Positions 13,737-24,944 of a DNA stretch of 64,000 nucleotides are shown in pieces. The notes beneath the pieces were generated by a model. That model was not told where the DNA came from and made no database searches. It saw only the letters and a program-made list of their open reading frames with translations. The stretch lies in contig JAGTJL010000005.1 of assembly GCA_020746875.1 (NCBI GenBank), forward strand, positions 558,001-622,000. The letters run 5' to 3'. How positions within the stretch are numbered: the first letter of the stretch is position 1; each line of letters starts with the position of its first letter. The stretch is from Rhexocercosporidium sp. MPI-PUGE-AT-0058 (taxonomy: Eukaryota > Ascomycota > Leotiomycetes > Helotiales). Made by a program: the position numbers and the translations under genes.

Positions 13737-15534
13737 ATGGGCTTTGATGAGAAAGAGACCGTTGGTGTCTCCCACATCAACGACATGGGGAAGCCATCAT
13801 CTGATGCCGTTCTGCTTGCCACCGAAGCAGACACATCAGTATACTCGCCATGGTCAAAGTCGATGTTCAAGTTGTATGGTGTACTTGCACTTGCCTACCT
13901 TTGTGGTTGTCTCAATGGATTTGATGGCTCTCTTATGGGCGCCATAAACGCCATGGAGCCATATCAAGATTATTTTGGAATGTAAGTCAGCAATGATCTA
14001 GACAAGAAATTTTAGCTAACCAAATGCTAGTGGAAACACCGGCTCTTCTACTGGGATTGTGTTCGCCCTTTACAATCTTGGGTCAATTCCAGCGGTCTTT
14101 TTTACCGGACCAGTCAACGATTACTTTGGACGCCGAGCAGGGATGTTCACAGGCGCCCTTATAATCATCATCGGAACTTGTATTCAAGCTCCTGCTGTGA
14201 ATATGCATATGTTCATGGCTGGAAGATTCCTGCTGGGCTTTGGTGTTAGCTTCTGTTGCGTCAGCGCTCCCTGCTATGTTTCGGAGATGGCTCACCCAAT
14301 GTGGAGAGGAACACTTACAGGTCTCTACAACACGTGCTGGTACATTGGCTCAATTATAGCCAGCTGGACATGTAAGTATTCTGGTCCCCTCGTTATAATT
14401 GATCTAACTTACTCTCAAGGTTACGGGACGAACTTTCTTCATAGCAATTGGTCATGGCGTATTCCACTCTGGGCCCAACTGGTATCTTCTGTGATTGTGG
14501 CAGTAGGAGCGTTCATGCTCCCTGAATCTCCTAGAGTAAGATCCTGCATTCCGCACAGCTGTTTCATTGAATCATAGCTGACATTCTCTGAAGTGGCTCG
14601 TGGCAAACGATCGTGTTGAAGAAGCCCGCGCCATCCTTGGAAAATATCATGGCGAAGGTAAAGATTCCGAAACCTTCTCATTTGGCAAAGCTGACCTATT
14701 CTAGGTCGCGAGGATCATCCCATTGTCAACCTCCAGATCATAGAAATGTACCATCAAATCCAAATCGATGCATCTGACAAACGGTGGTGGGATTACTCCG
14801 GGCTCATCAAGACCCGCAACGCCCGCCACCGCCTGATCTGTGTCTTGGGAATGGCATTCTTTGGCCAGCTGTCAGGAAACAGCATCACGAGCTATTATCT
14901 TCCTGTGATGGTTGAAACCGCTGGAATCGACGACAGCAGCACGCAACTCAAGCTGAATGGAGTATACCCCGTGCTTTGCTGGCTTGGCTCTATCCTCGGA
15001 GCCCGGCTGACTGACCGCATTGGACGACGCCCACTTCTTATCTGGTCTATTTTGTTCTCCAGTGCCTGCTTCGCAATCATCACCGGTACCACCAAACTCG
15101 CTGTCGACAGAAACAACAAAATGGCGTCGGACGTTGCGATCACTTTTGTCTACATCTTCGGGATCGTCTTTTCCTTCGGATGGACGCCACTGCAAAGCGG
15201 CTACATCGCCGAAACTCTCACTACAGAAACGCGTGCGAAGGGAACCGCAGTCGGAAACCTCGGCTCCAATGTCGCCGGCGCGATTATCCAGTACAGCAGT
15301 GGGCCGGCTTTCAAGGAAATCACTTACTATTTTTATCTGGTCTTTGTGGCTTGGGATCTGATCGAAGCGGTAGTCATCTACTTCTACTTTGTTGAGACGA
15401 AGGATAGAACTTTGGAGGAACTCGATGAGGTCTTTAGTGACCCACATCCTGTCAAAAAGAGTCTCCAGAAAAGATCTATCAACACGGTCGCTAACACGAT
15501 GGGTGTTTCTATGACCACGTCGGCGGATGTATAG
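13737..15534 (+). CDS. MFS sugar transporter, lactose-permease-like
   Basis: Five exons (13737-13981, 14031-14371, 14420-14535, 14594-14657, 14705-15534) give 531 residues in consistent phase. It has the sugar-porter signatures: [15 protein letters not shown] in the first membrane segment, DYFGRRAGM in the loop between segments 2 and 3, PESPRW at the end of segment 6, DRIGRRPLL in the matching second-half loop, and [16 protein letters not shown] at the C-terminal end. About twelve hydrophobic segments are visible. The protein would import a sugar by proton symport at the plasma membrane. The fungal lactose/galactoside branch is suggested by sequence feel and above all by the divergent GH2 gene; other oligosaccharides remain possible. 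Confidence 0.88.
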
Positions 15535-16210
15535 TTGGAAGTATCAAATCGTATAGCGTGGTGAGGATGAGCGAGGCAGATTACCTGAATGGAGATTCGT
15601 TGTGAGGATTTGTTGTTGATGGCTCACTTTCTCGCTTGAGCCAGTATCTGCCTCGAACCCTGGTTGGGTTCGTGTGATCAGGATGAACCCATTTCCCACG
15701 ATTCCATGCCGTAACACAATCTTCTGTAACTTTTTCAAGACTGAAGTAACGAACATTAATTCCGCAGATTGGAGTAATAAGAGGTTTTGGGACCAATTTT
15801 TTTGGGTCCAGACTTGGTGATACTTTTAGTATAGTAAAGTTCTTTCCAAAGCTCTGAACTTCAGCACAGGTGAGGCGATGAATTTTTCTATAGCTTTTCA
15901 GATAGCGACTCCCCAACTAATATTGAAATATCGATATACTCAAAGGGTAACAAGTTCTTCATACTAGCACCACTAATATCTTCCACGTAGGTAGGCCATT
16001 TCCCGGCCCTTCTACCCCACCACACTGGCCCACATTTCCCCACTGTCAGCTCTTCCGGATTTCTGCACGTGAGCATCTTGCAACCGAGATGGGACGACTT
16101 TCATTTCAACGACAATCGAGGCAGCTATGGGCCACGGACTCCTATTGCCATTGTAAATTATCCAATACCATCTCGTTTATCGACGAAAGCCACCAGCCGG
16201 CCTTTGTCAT
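15535..16210. other. Intergenic between permease and regulator
   Basis: 3' flank of the transporter and promoter of the regulator. No coding signal. Confidence 0.6.
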
Positions 16211-18636
16211 ATGAAGCATAGTAACGAGAACAAGGGAATGTCGTTCCAGCTTCACCCCCGAAGCAATTCGGACAGCTCAGCGACGATGGCGACGCCCTAT
16301 TCAGCGAGGCCGAGGAAGAGAACAGCGCATGCTGTAAGTAAACTCGTTCGAACGAAAATAATGGAAGTTGTTGCTCATTGATGTTGCAGTGTGATGCTTG
16401 CAGAATGCGAAAGTCTAGGTAGGTGGCAAGTCCACTGATCATAGTGGCGAACTAACATTATCCAAGATGTGATGGCCGACAGCCTTGTTCTTGGTGCACC
16501 GAGAATGAGGTCGATTGCCTCTACGGGCAGCAACAGCAGCAGCCTGCAGCTGGAAATCAGGGCAAAAGTGACAGGATTCTTGAAACAGTTCTACGAATGG
16601 ACGGTCTTTTGCGCAGTATCCACGAGAATCTTGTGAGTTGGTGATACATAAGATGAGGCAAACATTGAGCAATGCTAATCAGAGGATTTTTAAGAGTGAC
16701 CAACAGCAACAAAGTCTTCAACATAGGGCGATTTCTTCACCAAGGTTTTCAGACCCATCTTCGCCAGATAACAGTGACTTCGCGAAAGTTGCAAATGCCA
16801 CTGTATGTGATCCAAAGCCATTTTTACAGCTATTTTCTGGGAAGAACAACCTCTGCTATTAGAGAAAGTGGGATCTTCGCATGCCGAGTTCGCTTCTAGC
16901 TTAATGTGTACTCTACTCTCACCCACTTACATAAACTTTCAGATACCATCAACTCATATCAGTGCTACCGAAGATTTGCTTTCTTCTAGTTTCGCAGCTC
17001 CTTATCCATCCTTACGTTCCCAATTCAGACCTATCTTTCTGCTAGAAAGTCGATGTCCAGCAATACCATTCCAGCCAAGATCCATCCGACCAGTCTTCAC
17101 AATCGAGGAAGCGGAGCGTCTCCTGACCTCGTTTCAAAAAAATGTCAATTTTTGGTATCCGACAGTGAGTAAATTCACATTGCAGAACCTGTTTGAACGG
17201 GTCAGGAATGGCTTCGTTGAAAACACTTGTGAGGATTGTGCCGCGCTGCTCGTCATGGCTCTCGGGGCTGCATCGGAGCTCGTGCAGCTGGTGCATTCGA
17301 GTGCCAAAGTCTATGGGTTTGAAACCAGGCAACAGCAGAGCGAGTTGATGACGATGGCTAGTGTCTGTTTTGATGAGGCGTTGAAGTTATTGAATGTTGC
17401 CTACATGGAGATTAGCACAATCTCGACACAATGTGTTTTCTTAGCGGCGTTAGTTGAGCAGTCCTTAAATTCCTGGAACTTCACTGACTCGAATGCAGGA
17501 TTTATTGCTCATTTCTACAGCGCCCTTTACAGACCTGGGGTCACCTAAATACAGCTGCCACCAAATGTCGCTCTCTTCTTGCATACGGTACTGGATCGGG
17601 CAACGTCGAAGACGATGAATGTATTCGCCGTATTTTCTGGTCTTGTTATATTATCGAAAGGTACAAAAGTTTTCTCTTCTTTCATCTAAGAATACTTACT
17701 AACTCAATTCTAGCGATCTCATCTCGGAATTATCTGATCTTCCACAAAGTGGAGTCGCTGAAGTAGAGTCAGAAGTACCGCTCCCGGGACCTCTTCAAAC
17801 GCACTTCACAGAAGCTGAAACAGAATCATCTGCCCTGTACTTCCTCTCCTGTATTTCAATACGCCGGCTACTCAATCGCGTCCATCATCTTCTCTATGCC
17901 GAGGACAAGTACAAAATCTACACCAACGCGAGAGACGAGTCTTTGCGAGGATTGATTTCCGAGCTGGATCGACAGTTAGTCCTTTGGCATGAGACGCTGC
18001 CCGAGTTTCTGAGGTTTGAGGAAGATACCAGGGATTGTGTTAATGAGCATGCGGCTTTCCTGCGACAGCGGTATCTGGCATGTAAGAGTGTAATATACCG
18101 GCCATATGTCGAGATTGTTCTCAAGCATCGTGACATCACTCATTCAGCGGAGACGATAGACGCAGCAAGCCGATGTTTGAAGGCGAGTTGCGATCACATT
18201 GCGAATTTGCGCTCTTTCAGTCAGGTTGGTACTCCCTCGGCTCTCTAGTCTGCTGTACCTCAGTAGAATTGGAAGCATACTTCCGCGTTTCCGGCGCTGA
18301 TTTGTCCCTCAGACTGTTATGATCGATACCTGGATTTGTGCCCTATCGTAAGTACTCATTACTCTCTCATCAAGGACTTTCGTGACGAAAACATCTATAC
18401 CAATGCACAAGTTAACCCCGTTAAGAATGACAAGCACAATGTTCATCATCCTCGTCGCCCTCCAAAATACCTCCCTTCGACCCCGCCTCCTAGAGCACAA
18501 TATCCCAGAATTCGGATCCCATCTCCGCGATCTCCTCAGCTCCTGGATTGGAGTCATGCCTCAGAAGAGTCCAAGTATCCAGCAGAGCATAAGGCTCATT
18601 GCCGAGATTGAGTCTTTAATAAGAGAATCTCGATGA
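16211..18636 (+). CDS. Zn2Cys6 transcription factor of the galactoside cluster
   Basis: Nine exons (16211-16333, 16390-16418, 16467-16632, 16683-16802, 16865-17448, 17499-17660, 17714-18224, 18313-18347, 18426-18636) sum to 1941 nt and 646 residues. The zinc cluster is CDACRMRKSRC followed by DGRQPCSWCTENEVDC, giving the CX2CX6C and CX2C spacings, and is split by an intron as often seen. A short Gln run follows, then a fungal-specific middle domain with the segments FWYPTV, FLQRPLQTW (spanning a junction) and IFWSCYIIESDL. A second in-frame ATG lies at 16238. The intron model is phase-consistent throughout; the junction at 16803-16864 is the least certain. Its place next to a permease and beta-galactosidase suggests it senses or reports the sugar and controls those genes, though a broader regulator cannot be excluded. 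Confidence 0.85.
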
Positions 18637-19222
18637 CCGCCATATCTCTGTTTTCGAAAATACTCAGGTGAAGAATTTCCACAGATTTTGGAAGCAGCAT
18701 ATGCAGGGCAAGTGCAGGCTTCTAGCAAATTGCGATGTGCAACAAAGCCTGGAAGTTGGAAAGTTTCAGCCAGTCACAAGGGGGCATGTCATGTGACGAT
18801 TTCACACACATGACTTGATTCGGCCCTCTTCAAGTCAATACAAATTAACAAGAGAAATCATGGGCACGGCATGGAACAAGGACTTAGGATATGCTTTAAC
18901 TATATAGCTTTCATATCTTACTAGTCTTCCGTGTTCGAAACAGTTCATACAACAAACTCAAGTAATAGCTCTGCTCCCTAGGCCCGCATCGCCATGCTTT
19001 GAATTCTTATCAACACCAGGAAAGCTCGAGAGGAGTTGTTTTCGAAAGTAATAATAGGTTCGGGCAAGCAAGGCACCTTTGGTTCACAGCTTTTAAAAGG
19101 AGTCTATCCATGCTAAATTCTAAGCGGACATAATCAGCTCCGAGGTGCCGTTACTGTAGCATTCAATTCCATTCTTTAGGATACATATCAACACAGATGA
19201 CCATGAGCATTCCGACATTATC
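18637..19222. other. Intergenic between convergent genes
   Basis: Between the 3' ends of the regulator and the pirin gene. Nothing coding or structured seen. Confidence 0.6.
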
Positions 19223-20450
19223 TCAGAACGCCCCCCTCCCTATCTCACTCTCCCATCCCCTCGCTCTCTCGAAGCCATTCGAGTAACTCCTGAAATCCCT
19301 CATAGCTTGGTCGATTTCCTCTTCAGTATTCATGACAAAAGGACCGTATTTGACGACCTTCTGATCCAAAGGAGTACCTGCGATGAGTACTAGGCGATTA
19401 AAGCATCAGCAAGTACTTCCTGCTATATTTCCTCGTAAACAGTCGGACAAAGAGAGAAGAAACTCACCAAATCGTCCATTCTCCGTCGCCGACGCCTCCA
19501 CCTCTGCCTCTACGACATCTCCCTCCTGCTTAAAAATCACATTATGGTACTGCTTCACTAGCTTCTTCCCCTCACCACTACCAAACCCCACCTCACCATC
19601 CAGCACATACGCAAACGCATTCCAGCCCGCTGGCACCTTCTGGGTAATCTTCCCACCTGGTTTAATCTCCACATCCAGCAGCCAAACAGGCGTATACGCC
19701 AACTCCTTGACACTCTCCACGCCATGGCTCTCGCCAGAAATAATCTTGACATGCACCTTACCCTCATCAATATCAATATTCGGGATCTCCTCAGCCTGGA
19801 GATCTCTGTAGCGGGGTTCGCAAGTCTTTAGGTGCTTGGGGAGATCCACCCAGAGTTGTAGTCCGATGTTGGGACTGCCGTCTGGGTTTGGACGAGGCAT
19901 CTCGGAGTGCATTACCCCGCGGCCGGCGGTCATGAATTGGAGACCACCGGTGCGGACGGTGCCTTTGTTGCCGGCGAAGTCTTCGTGGTCGATTGAGCCG
20001 TTAATCACGTAGGTGATTGTTTCTAGTCGCATTCATGTAAATATCAATCTTTCCATGTTCACATACATAAAATGCAAAAAATCTCATGACTCTGACGCTG
20101 GAAGTGACGTTGGGATTGGAAAAAAGCTCACCTTGCCCTCGATGGGGATGATCCGGAAAGCCCGCTAGCGAAGTCGACTTGAAATGATCGAGCATGAGGA
20201 AAGGAGAGAATTCTCGCATCTGTGCACCCCCGATCGAGCGCCTGATACGGGCACCTGCTCCCTCGCTTTGCTCGATAGCGAGGAAGACTTTTTGGATCTG
20301 GCGGGGAGATGACATGTTTTTCTTTGAAAGTGTTGCGAAGTATCGGTAGGCCGCGTTCATTCCTTCGTGGACTGGGAAGCTGTGGAGCGAGTCGCTGTAA
20401 AATATAGCTAGGAGGACAATCAGGATTGAGGATACGAGAAGAAGGCGCAT
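19223..20450 (-). CDS. Pirin family protein
   Basis: Three exons (20450-20132, 20022-19468, 19389-19223; introns of 109 and 78 bp). The bicupin pirin signatures are plain: SPFLMLDHF, the metal-binding DHPHRGQ in the first exon continuing as ETITYVINGSIDHEDFAGN, then GRGVMHSEMP, LQLWVDLP, a C-terminal cupin with AFAYVLDGEVGFG, and LIAGTPLDQKVVKYGPFVMNT near the end. Pirins bind iron and act as quercetinase-like dioxygenases or nuclear cofactors. Here the frame begins with about 20 hydrophobic residues (MRLLLVSSILIVLLAIF), unusual for pirins; translation from the downstream ATG of MSSPRQIQKVFLAIEQ would give the normal soluble form. An upstream in-frame ATG is at 20495. Confidence 0.9.
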
Positions 20451-21765
20451 TGAGAGTGAGATTTGAGTAACGAGAGAAATCTTCGGTAGGAGCAATTCTA
20501 TCTTATGTCGGTGTCAGGAAATGACTTTGTAACCCGCTCGTTAGTTAAGTACCGTATGGAACAACATTACTACTGTAAGCTGAGCAAGCACAGAGTTCAG
20601 TTACTTAAGCGAGCCCAAGAAAACAAATAGTGTTTGAACGCTGACTGATTGTTTGCAATCATGTATGTGGAGCGCGGGAAGTTCTCTGATTGGGTGGATC
20701 TGCGGTAAGGGTGATGATTGGTTGATACGGGCTGGACTTATCGAGAAAACTTTTAGCATAACGTTAAGCCTCATAGTCTAAGCGACAAGCCGATCAAGAT
20801 GGCAATGAACTTAACACAGAATTCATATTTGCTGGGCTTGGTGCTTCGCAGCGCTCCGCGCCAGAATGCGGGCTTCCCCTACACAAGTTAACTATCCGTC
20901 GAGGCAAAGACCTCCGTCGATGGCAAATCTGACTACCTGGCTGATTTGGAGCATCGCCTTTTTGAAAGGTAAGCGAGCTGGAATGGGGGAAGGGGGAAAT
21001 GTTTCGTTCAATGCCCATTTGAAGAGCATCAAAACTTTGAAGTTCGACGGAACATGAATTTCACTTCTAGTATTTCCCATGAACCTTTGCTTGTTCTAGA
21101 TTGTGTCCCAGAATTCCTCATAATATCAAGATCTATACCCTCTTCTTCCCAGTCTTCAAGCTCAAGCCCCTCCCTCGTTCACGCCCTCTTAAGAACTTCT
21201 CATCCTATCCTAACCCAAGCAATCTGCAACTTCCTTCTCTTCTTCTCAAGTCCTCGATCATCGAAGCACTGCTCCCATGGAAAACACCTACTCGCCCGAA
21301 TCTCCTCGATGCCTCATTAATATTTATCATTAGATGATCCATAGCTATGCACCTGCGCCATGACATGATAGTTCCATTGCTACTATAAGGGTTGTATCCA
21401 CTTACCTGCGGTGGCGGAGTGGTTCCCGTTAGCGACATGGAGGGAAGCGCAGTTCCAAAGACCGAGCTAGATATCTGAGGAGTGGAACTGGGCTCGCTGG
21501 ACACCTAACTACTATTCAAGCGACAAGTGGAGATAGGGATACGGTATAGGAATCTCCAGAAGAAAAGACAAGTACCTATTCGTGGCTAGATGTCCATAGA
21601 TGACTGGCAACTTTCGGTCAGGACGATGTAGAAACGATGAACCAACCAATACCTGTATTGAACGTCGTATTGCCCATGAACGACATTGATACTACCAATT
21701 AATAATTACCGGACTGTCATCATAAGCCCTCAATACCTGGATGTCACAAGCCTCACTCGGTACAT
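20451..21765. other. Intergenic with a possible small spliced gene
   Basis: Mostly non-coding. On the minus strand, 21504-21406 is an open segment (SSEPSSTPQ..., ending TTPPPQ) bounded by a TAG acceptor and a perfect CAG|GTAAGT donor. A short exon MSFMGNTTFNT lies upstream (21686-21654), also followed by a GT. These could be exons of a small gene I do not recognise; I could not complete a model. Confidence 0.25.
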
Positions 21766-23305
21766 TCAATCCCTCGCGTTCCAAGTTGCCCGGTCTGTGT
21801 ACCCACCCAAACATGGCTCACATCCACAGCTGAAACCGAACACATTTTCAACGCCTGAGGTCATTTCAGATGTTTCATGACGCTTTATCCTATCCTCTTC
21901 GTTGTAGTACAGAGTAATCTCATCGTTACGGAGAATGTCAACCGTCGCGTATAAGTCAGCGTGGCAGGCTCCTGGAGGATCATACCGAAAACGGAGTTCA
22001 GCGTTCGAGAAGCAACAATGATTGATGAAGCTCATTTTCTGAAACAGAGAGCAACAATGGCTTGGAGAGGAAGTCTCTGCCGCTGTGAGATCTGGTTCTA
22101 TGAGTTCTGGATTGAGGCGACCTGGTATGGGAATGCCTCGTGAGTAGCGCTGCCAGAGCCTCATTAGCCATTCACCGCCATAACGGTATTCGTGGTCAAC
22201 ATGCAGTCGCTTCAGAGCGTCGGCTTTTGTTGGATCTGATTCGCAGAGAGCCTCAAAATCAGCCAGGAGACGTTTGCGGACCTGGGTTCGTGTATCGTCA
22301 TCTGCCAGGGAGTTGGTGTTCTGCTCAAGGGAAGATAGGGAAGGGTTTCCTCCAATATTGGTCATGTTAGGACCACCTCCAGTAGCATCACTTCGATTCA
22401 ACTCAGAGACTGTAACTTCTTCATCGTCTCCGTAGCGATGACTATATTTTGGATCGGCGTTTGCAGAGCTAGCGGAGGCGGCCGAGAACGCCTGTGACAC
22501 TTTCGCAATGAACCTTCGAGAGTTGCCTTTTGTACCTTCTGATGGATGAGGTATTTTGGTCTTAGTTTCGGTTTCTGCAGGGATGGCGCTCTTAGTATTG
22601 CTAGCAGTCTCTTGAGGAGAAGAGGCCAGAAGCCCCATGGCTGGAACTGCAATGTTGTCCACCCAGTTGATGATATTGTCATGGAAGTAGAGTGTAATCA
22701 ATGGCTGCTCGGACATAATTAATTGCCCTTTCCTGATGTTCAGCGTTGCGAACATGCCACGACCCTTACCACCGATGCATTCCCGAACCTCGTAAAGCTG
22801 ATCTGTCAGGATCGCATCAGTTCAATATCACAAATTGTTCTTCCACAATGGCATGACTGTACCGGGAGAGCTATAGTCCGGGCCCTGTCTGTAATCTAAA
22901 AGCTGTGTTAGAAAATGGCGTGACTTGGATACACGGCATCATACCTGTATTTTCCTTCAGCATGGCGTGACGCGACGGAGGTAGATCATCAGCCTCGAGC
23001 TGTTTTCGAACAATCCCGGCAACCACTGTATACGGCAAACCCAGTTCGGAAAAGGGTATGCCATTCGGGTGGGTATATGTGGGATGCGATGCTGGCAGGG
23101 GTTTCTGACACTTGGATAAGTGTTGGGCGAGCTCCCTCATGTTGAAGACCTGGCCTTCCTGAATGTCTAAAACAGGCTCGGACAGTACTTTACCCTTGCC
23201 CTTATCCGGTCCAGAGGATTTGGTGCCCATTTTCGCATCTTCGGATCGAGCATTTCCTGACGGCCCTGACATAGGAGCAGCCTGCTTCTCGCCGATGGGT
23301 TTCAT
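21766..23305 (-). CDS. SET domain protein
   Basis: Exons 23305-22945, 22888-22863 and 22797-21766 give 472 residues in phase. The SET domain starts at GGKGRGMFATLNIRKGQ, is interrupted by a long low-complexity insert (about 150 residues), and resumes with SFINHCC, the NHxC core that binds S-adenosylmethionine, then DEITLYYNEED. It ends with a post-SET-like cysteine group, FSCGCEPCL. This split-SET layout resembles SMYD-like and SET5-like protein lysine methyltransferases, but no MYND finger is seen. The N-terminal 120 residues are Ser/Gly/Lys-rich and unassigned. The tiny 26-nt middle exon is supported only by phase and by the homologous look of the join. Substrate unknown: a histone or a cytoplasmic protein. 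Confidence 0.78.
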
Positions 23306-23625
23306 GGCACTCTAGGGCAATGGCTTCGCTGTATCATTTAAAGGACGGCTTGCAATACGAGCTGTGGATTTCCTATCGTCCGGGACGAGTTTAAACATTC
23401 GGCCACTTTTGTCTCTCTATATCTTATGAGGGCAACTGACTTGGTTAATGGAAGGTTCAGCAGCTTGGTGAGGAGAGGAGAAAGTCCAACGGGGAATACT
23501 CATAACAACCCCTTCCCCGAGAGGGAAGGTACAACGGATGCTCGCCAAAACTGTGCTGCGTCACGTATGGAAAGAGAAAGAGCAGCTTTGAAAACAATTC
23601 ATATGTACAGTGCTGATAGCAGCCT
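23306..23625. other. Short intergenic stretch
   Basis: Promoter of the SET gene and 3' flank of the complex I subunit gene. No other feature seen. Confidence 0.6.
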
Positions 23626-24256
23626 CTATTCCTTCGCTGCCAAAGCCTTGGCTTTCTTCTCCTCCGCATCTGCGTTCTTCTTTTCATAATGCGACACCAA
23701 TGCATCCATATTCCTTGGTCCCTGACCGGCTACTACGTTGAATGGAGATCCGGTATTGAAGATTCTACATCTCGTTAGAACTGCCTCTCAACGCGCTTTT
23801 AGGAGACTCACTCTGGGAATCTCAGATCAACATGCTTCGTCCCTGGTGTGCTCTGGAACAAGTTTCTATCGAACGCAGCTCTCTCCAACGCAGCTGTATG
23901 CAAAGTGTTTCGTGCTGCCCACTTCTCCTTGTACTCGTTATAGTAGCTGCTGATGAAATTCGAGAGTCCTTTTGGCTGCCCGTTTGCGGATGGTCTTGAC
24001 GCGGCGTAGACTCCTATGGATAGCGGAACAATGGCGAGGACGACGAAGAATTGGGTCTGCACCTCCATCAGTATGGGGTTTCCATATCTCCAGAGATTAT
24101 ACTTACTCCGAGCGACTCTGCCTTTGGTCCTTCATGGTGATGTCCGTGATCACCGTGCTTCTCTGGGTGCGCAGTCGAATAGGGAGATGTTCTCCGACCG
24201 GCAGCTGCAGGAAGACGCCCAGCAGATTCAACTGCCTTTCTCCTGAGTGCAAACAT
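23626..24256 (-). CDS. Complex I accessory subunit, 17.8-kDa type
   Basis: Three exons (24256-24107, 24062-23812, 23764-23626; introns 44 and 47 bp) encode 179 residues. The N-terminus MFALRRKAVESAGRL, rich in Arg and lacking acids, is a mitochondrial presequence and is followed by a His-rich patch (GDHGHHHEG). A single hydrophobic segment (QFFVVLAIVPLSIGVYAA) precedes a conserved soluble part: KWAARNTLHTAALERAAFDR, LFQ, and IFNTGSPFNVVAGQGPRNMD. This order matches the fungal NADH:ubiquinone oxidoreductase 17.8-kDa subunit, a supernumerary membrane-arm protein of complex I in the inner membrane. I identify it from memory of the family; the order of motifs is convincing, the exact subunit name less so. 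Confidence 0.82.
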
Positions 24257-24445
24257 GATGTTGTGGTTCAATTGGGCGCAAACACAGCTCTGGCCCGAAG
24301 CTGTGAGGTTGAAGTTGGCTCCTCAATTGAAGGTTGTCTTAGTCAGCTGCGGGCGGTAAGCCAACCAGATGTAGTTTAGTTCGAAGAGGCAATACTTCAA
24401 GATGGAATTCCAGGTGGACATAGAGCTGCCACTTGGCCTTTAAAA

Positions 24446-24874
24446 ATGGCTGCCACCAATCCACCACCTGCGTATTTTGAATACCTGGAAGACCCTGGTG
24501 ACGATCACGATATCGAAGAAGACAACGAATCTCTTGCCTCCCTAGAAACCGACGACGGTCAAGACCATCCTCCCGAGAAAGTCCTCGCGCAATTCACATC
24601 CAAGACAGGCTTCATCTGGTATCTGGTCAAGTGGCAGGATTGCCCTATATTGAGATCTAGTTGGGAAGGCAAAGAACTATTCGACGACTGTCCTTGGGTC
24701 CTGGATTCGTGGCAGATTGAGCTACAAAGTCAGGCTGAAGGTAAATCGAAAGCTCTCGACATACACGCTTTCAATCAAGCTGTACTTGATGTGGAGATAG
24801 CAGAGAGGCAAAGGCGGACATTGCGAAGACTAAAGCGAAAAGTCAATCGTGTCCTTTCTATTGTGACTGATTGA
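24446..24874 (+). CDS. Small chromodomain protein
   Basis: A single exon of 142 residues. The N-terminal 40 residues are acidic. The core reads PEKVLAQFTSKTGFIWYLVKWQDCPILRSSWEG, which has the chromodomain order of hydrophobic start, aromatic WYLVKW and the later SSWE, followed by a helix. The C-terminal third is a basic helix (QRRTLRRLKRKVNR). Chromodomains bind methylated histone tails; short proteins with only this module also come from retrotransposon integrases, but no integrase sequence lies nearby. It starts about 190 bp from the divergent complex I gene and ends 70 bp before the Sil1 gene on the same strand, so the compact spacing favours a real gene. Confidence 0.75.
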   Translation: MAATNPPPAYFEYLEDPGDDHDIEEDNESLASLETDDGQDHPPEKVLAQFTSKTGFIWYLVKWQDCPILRSSWEGKELFDDCPWVLDSWQIELQSQAEGKSKALDIHAFNQAVLDVEIAERQRRTLRRLKRKVNRVLSIVTD

Positions 24875-24944
24875 TACGTGTCTTCGGAGGAGCATTTAAA
24901 GAATTCTTCCAACTTGTTCAAACAATCTCCGTACCAGAAACAAA

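Noticed and set aside
14872..15447. 191-codon minus-strand frame over the permease gene
   Set aside because: Antisense shadow of the transporter exon; acidic, unstructured composition.
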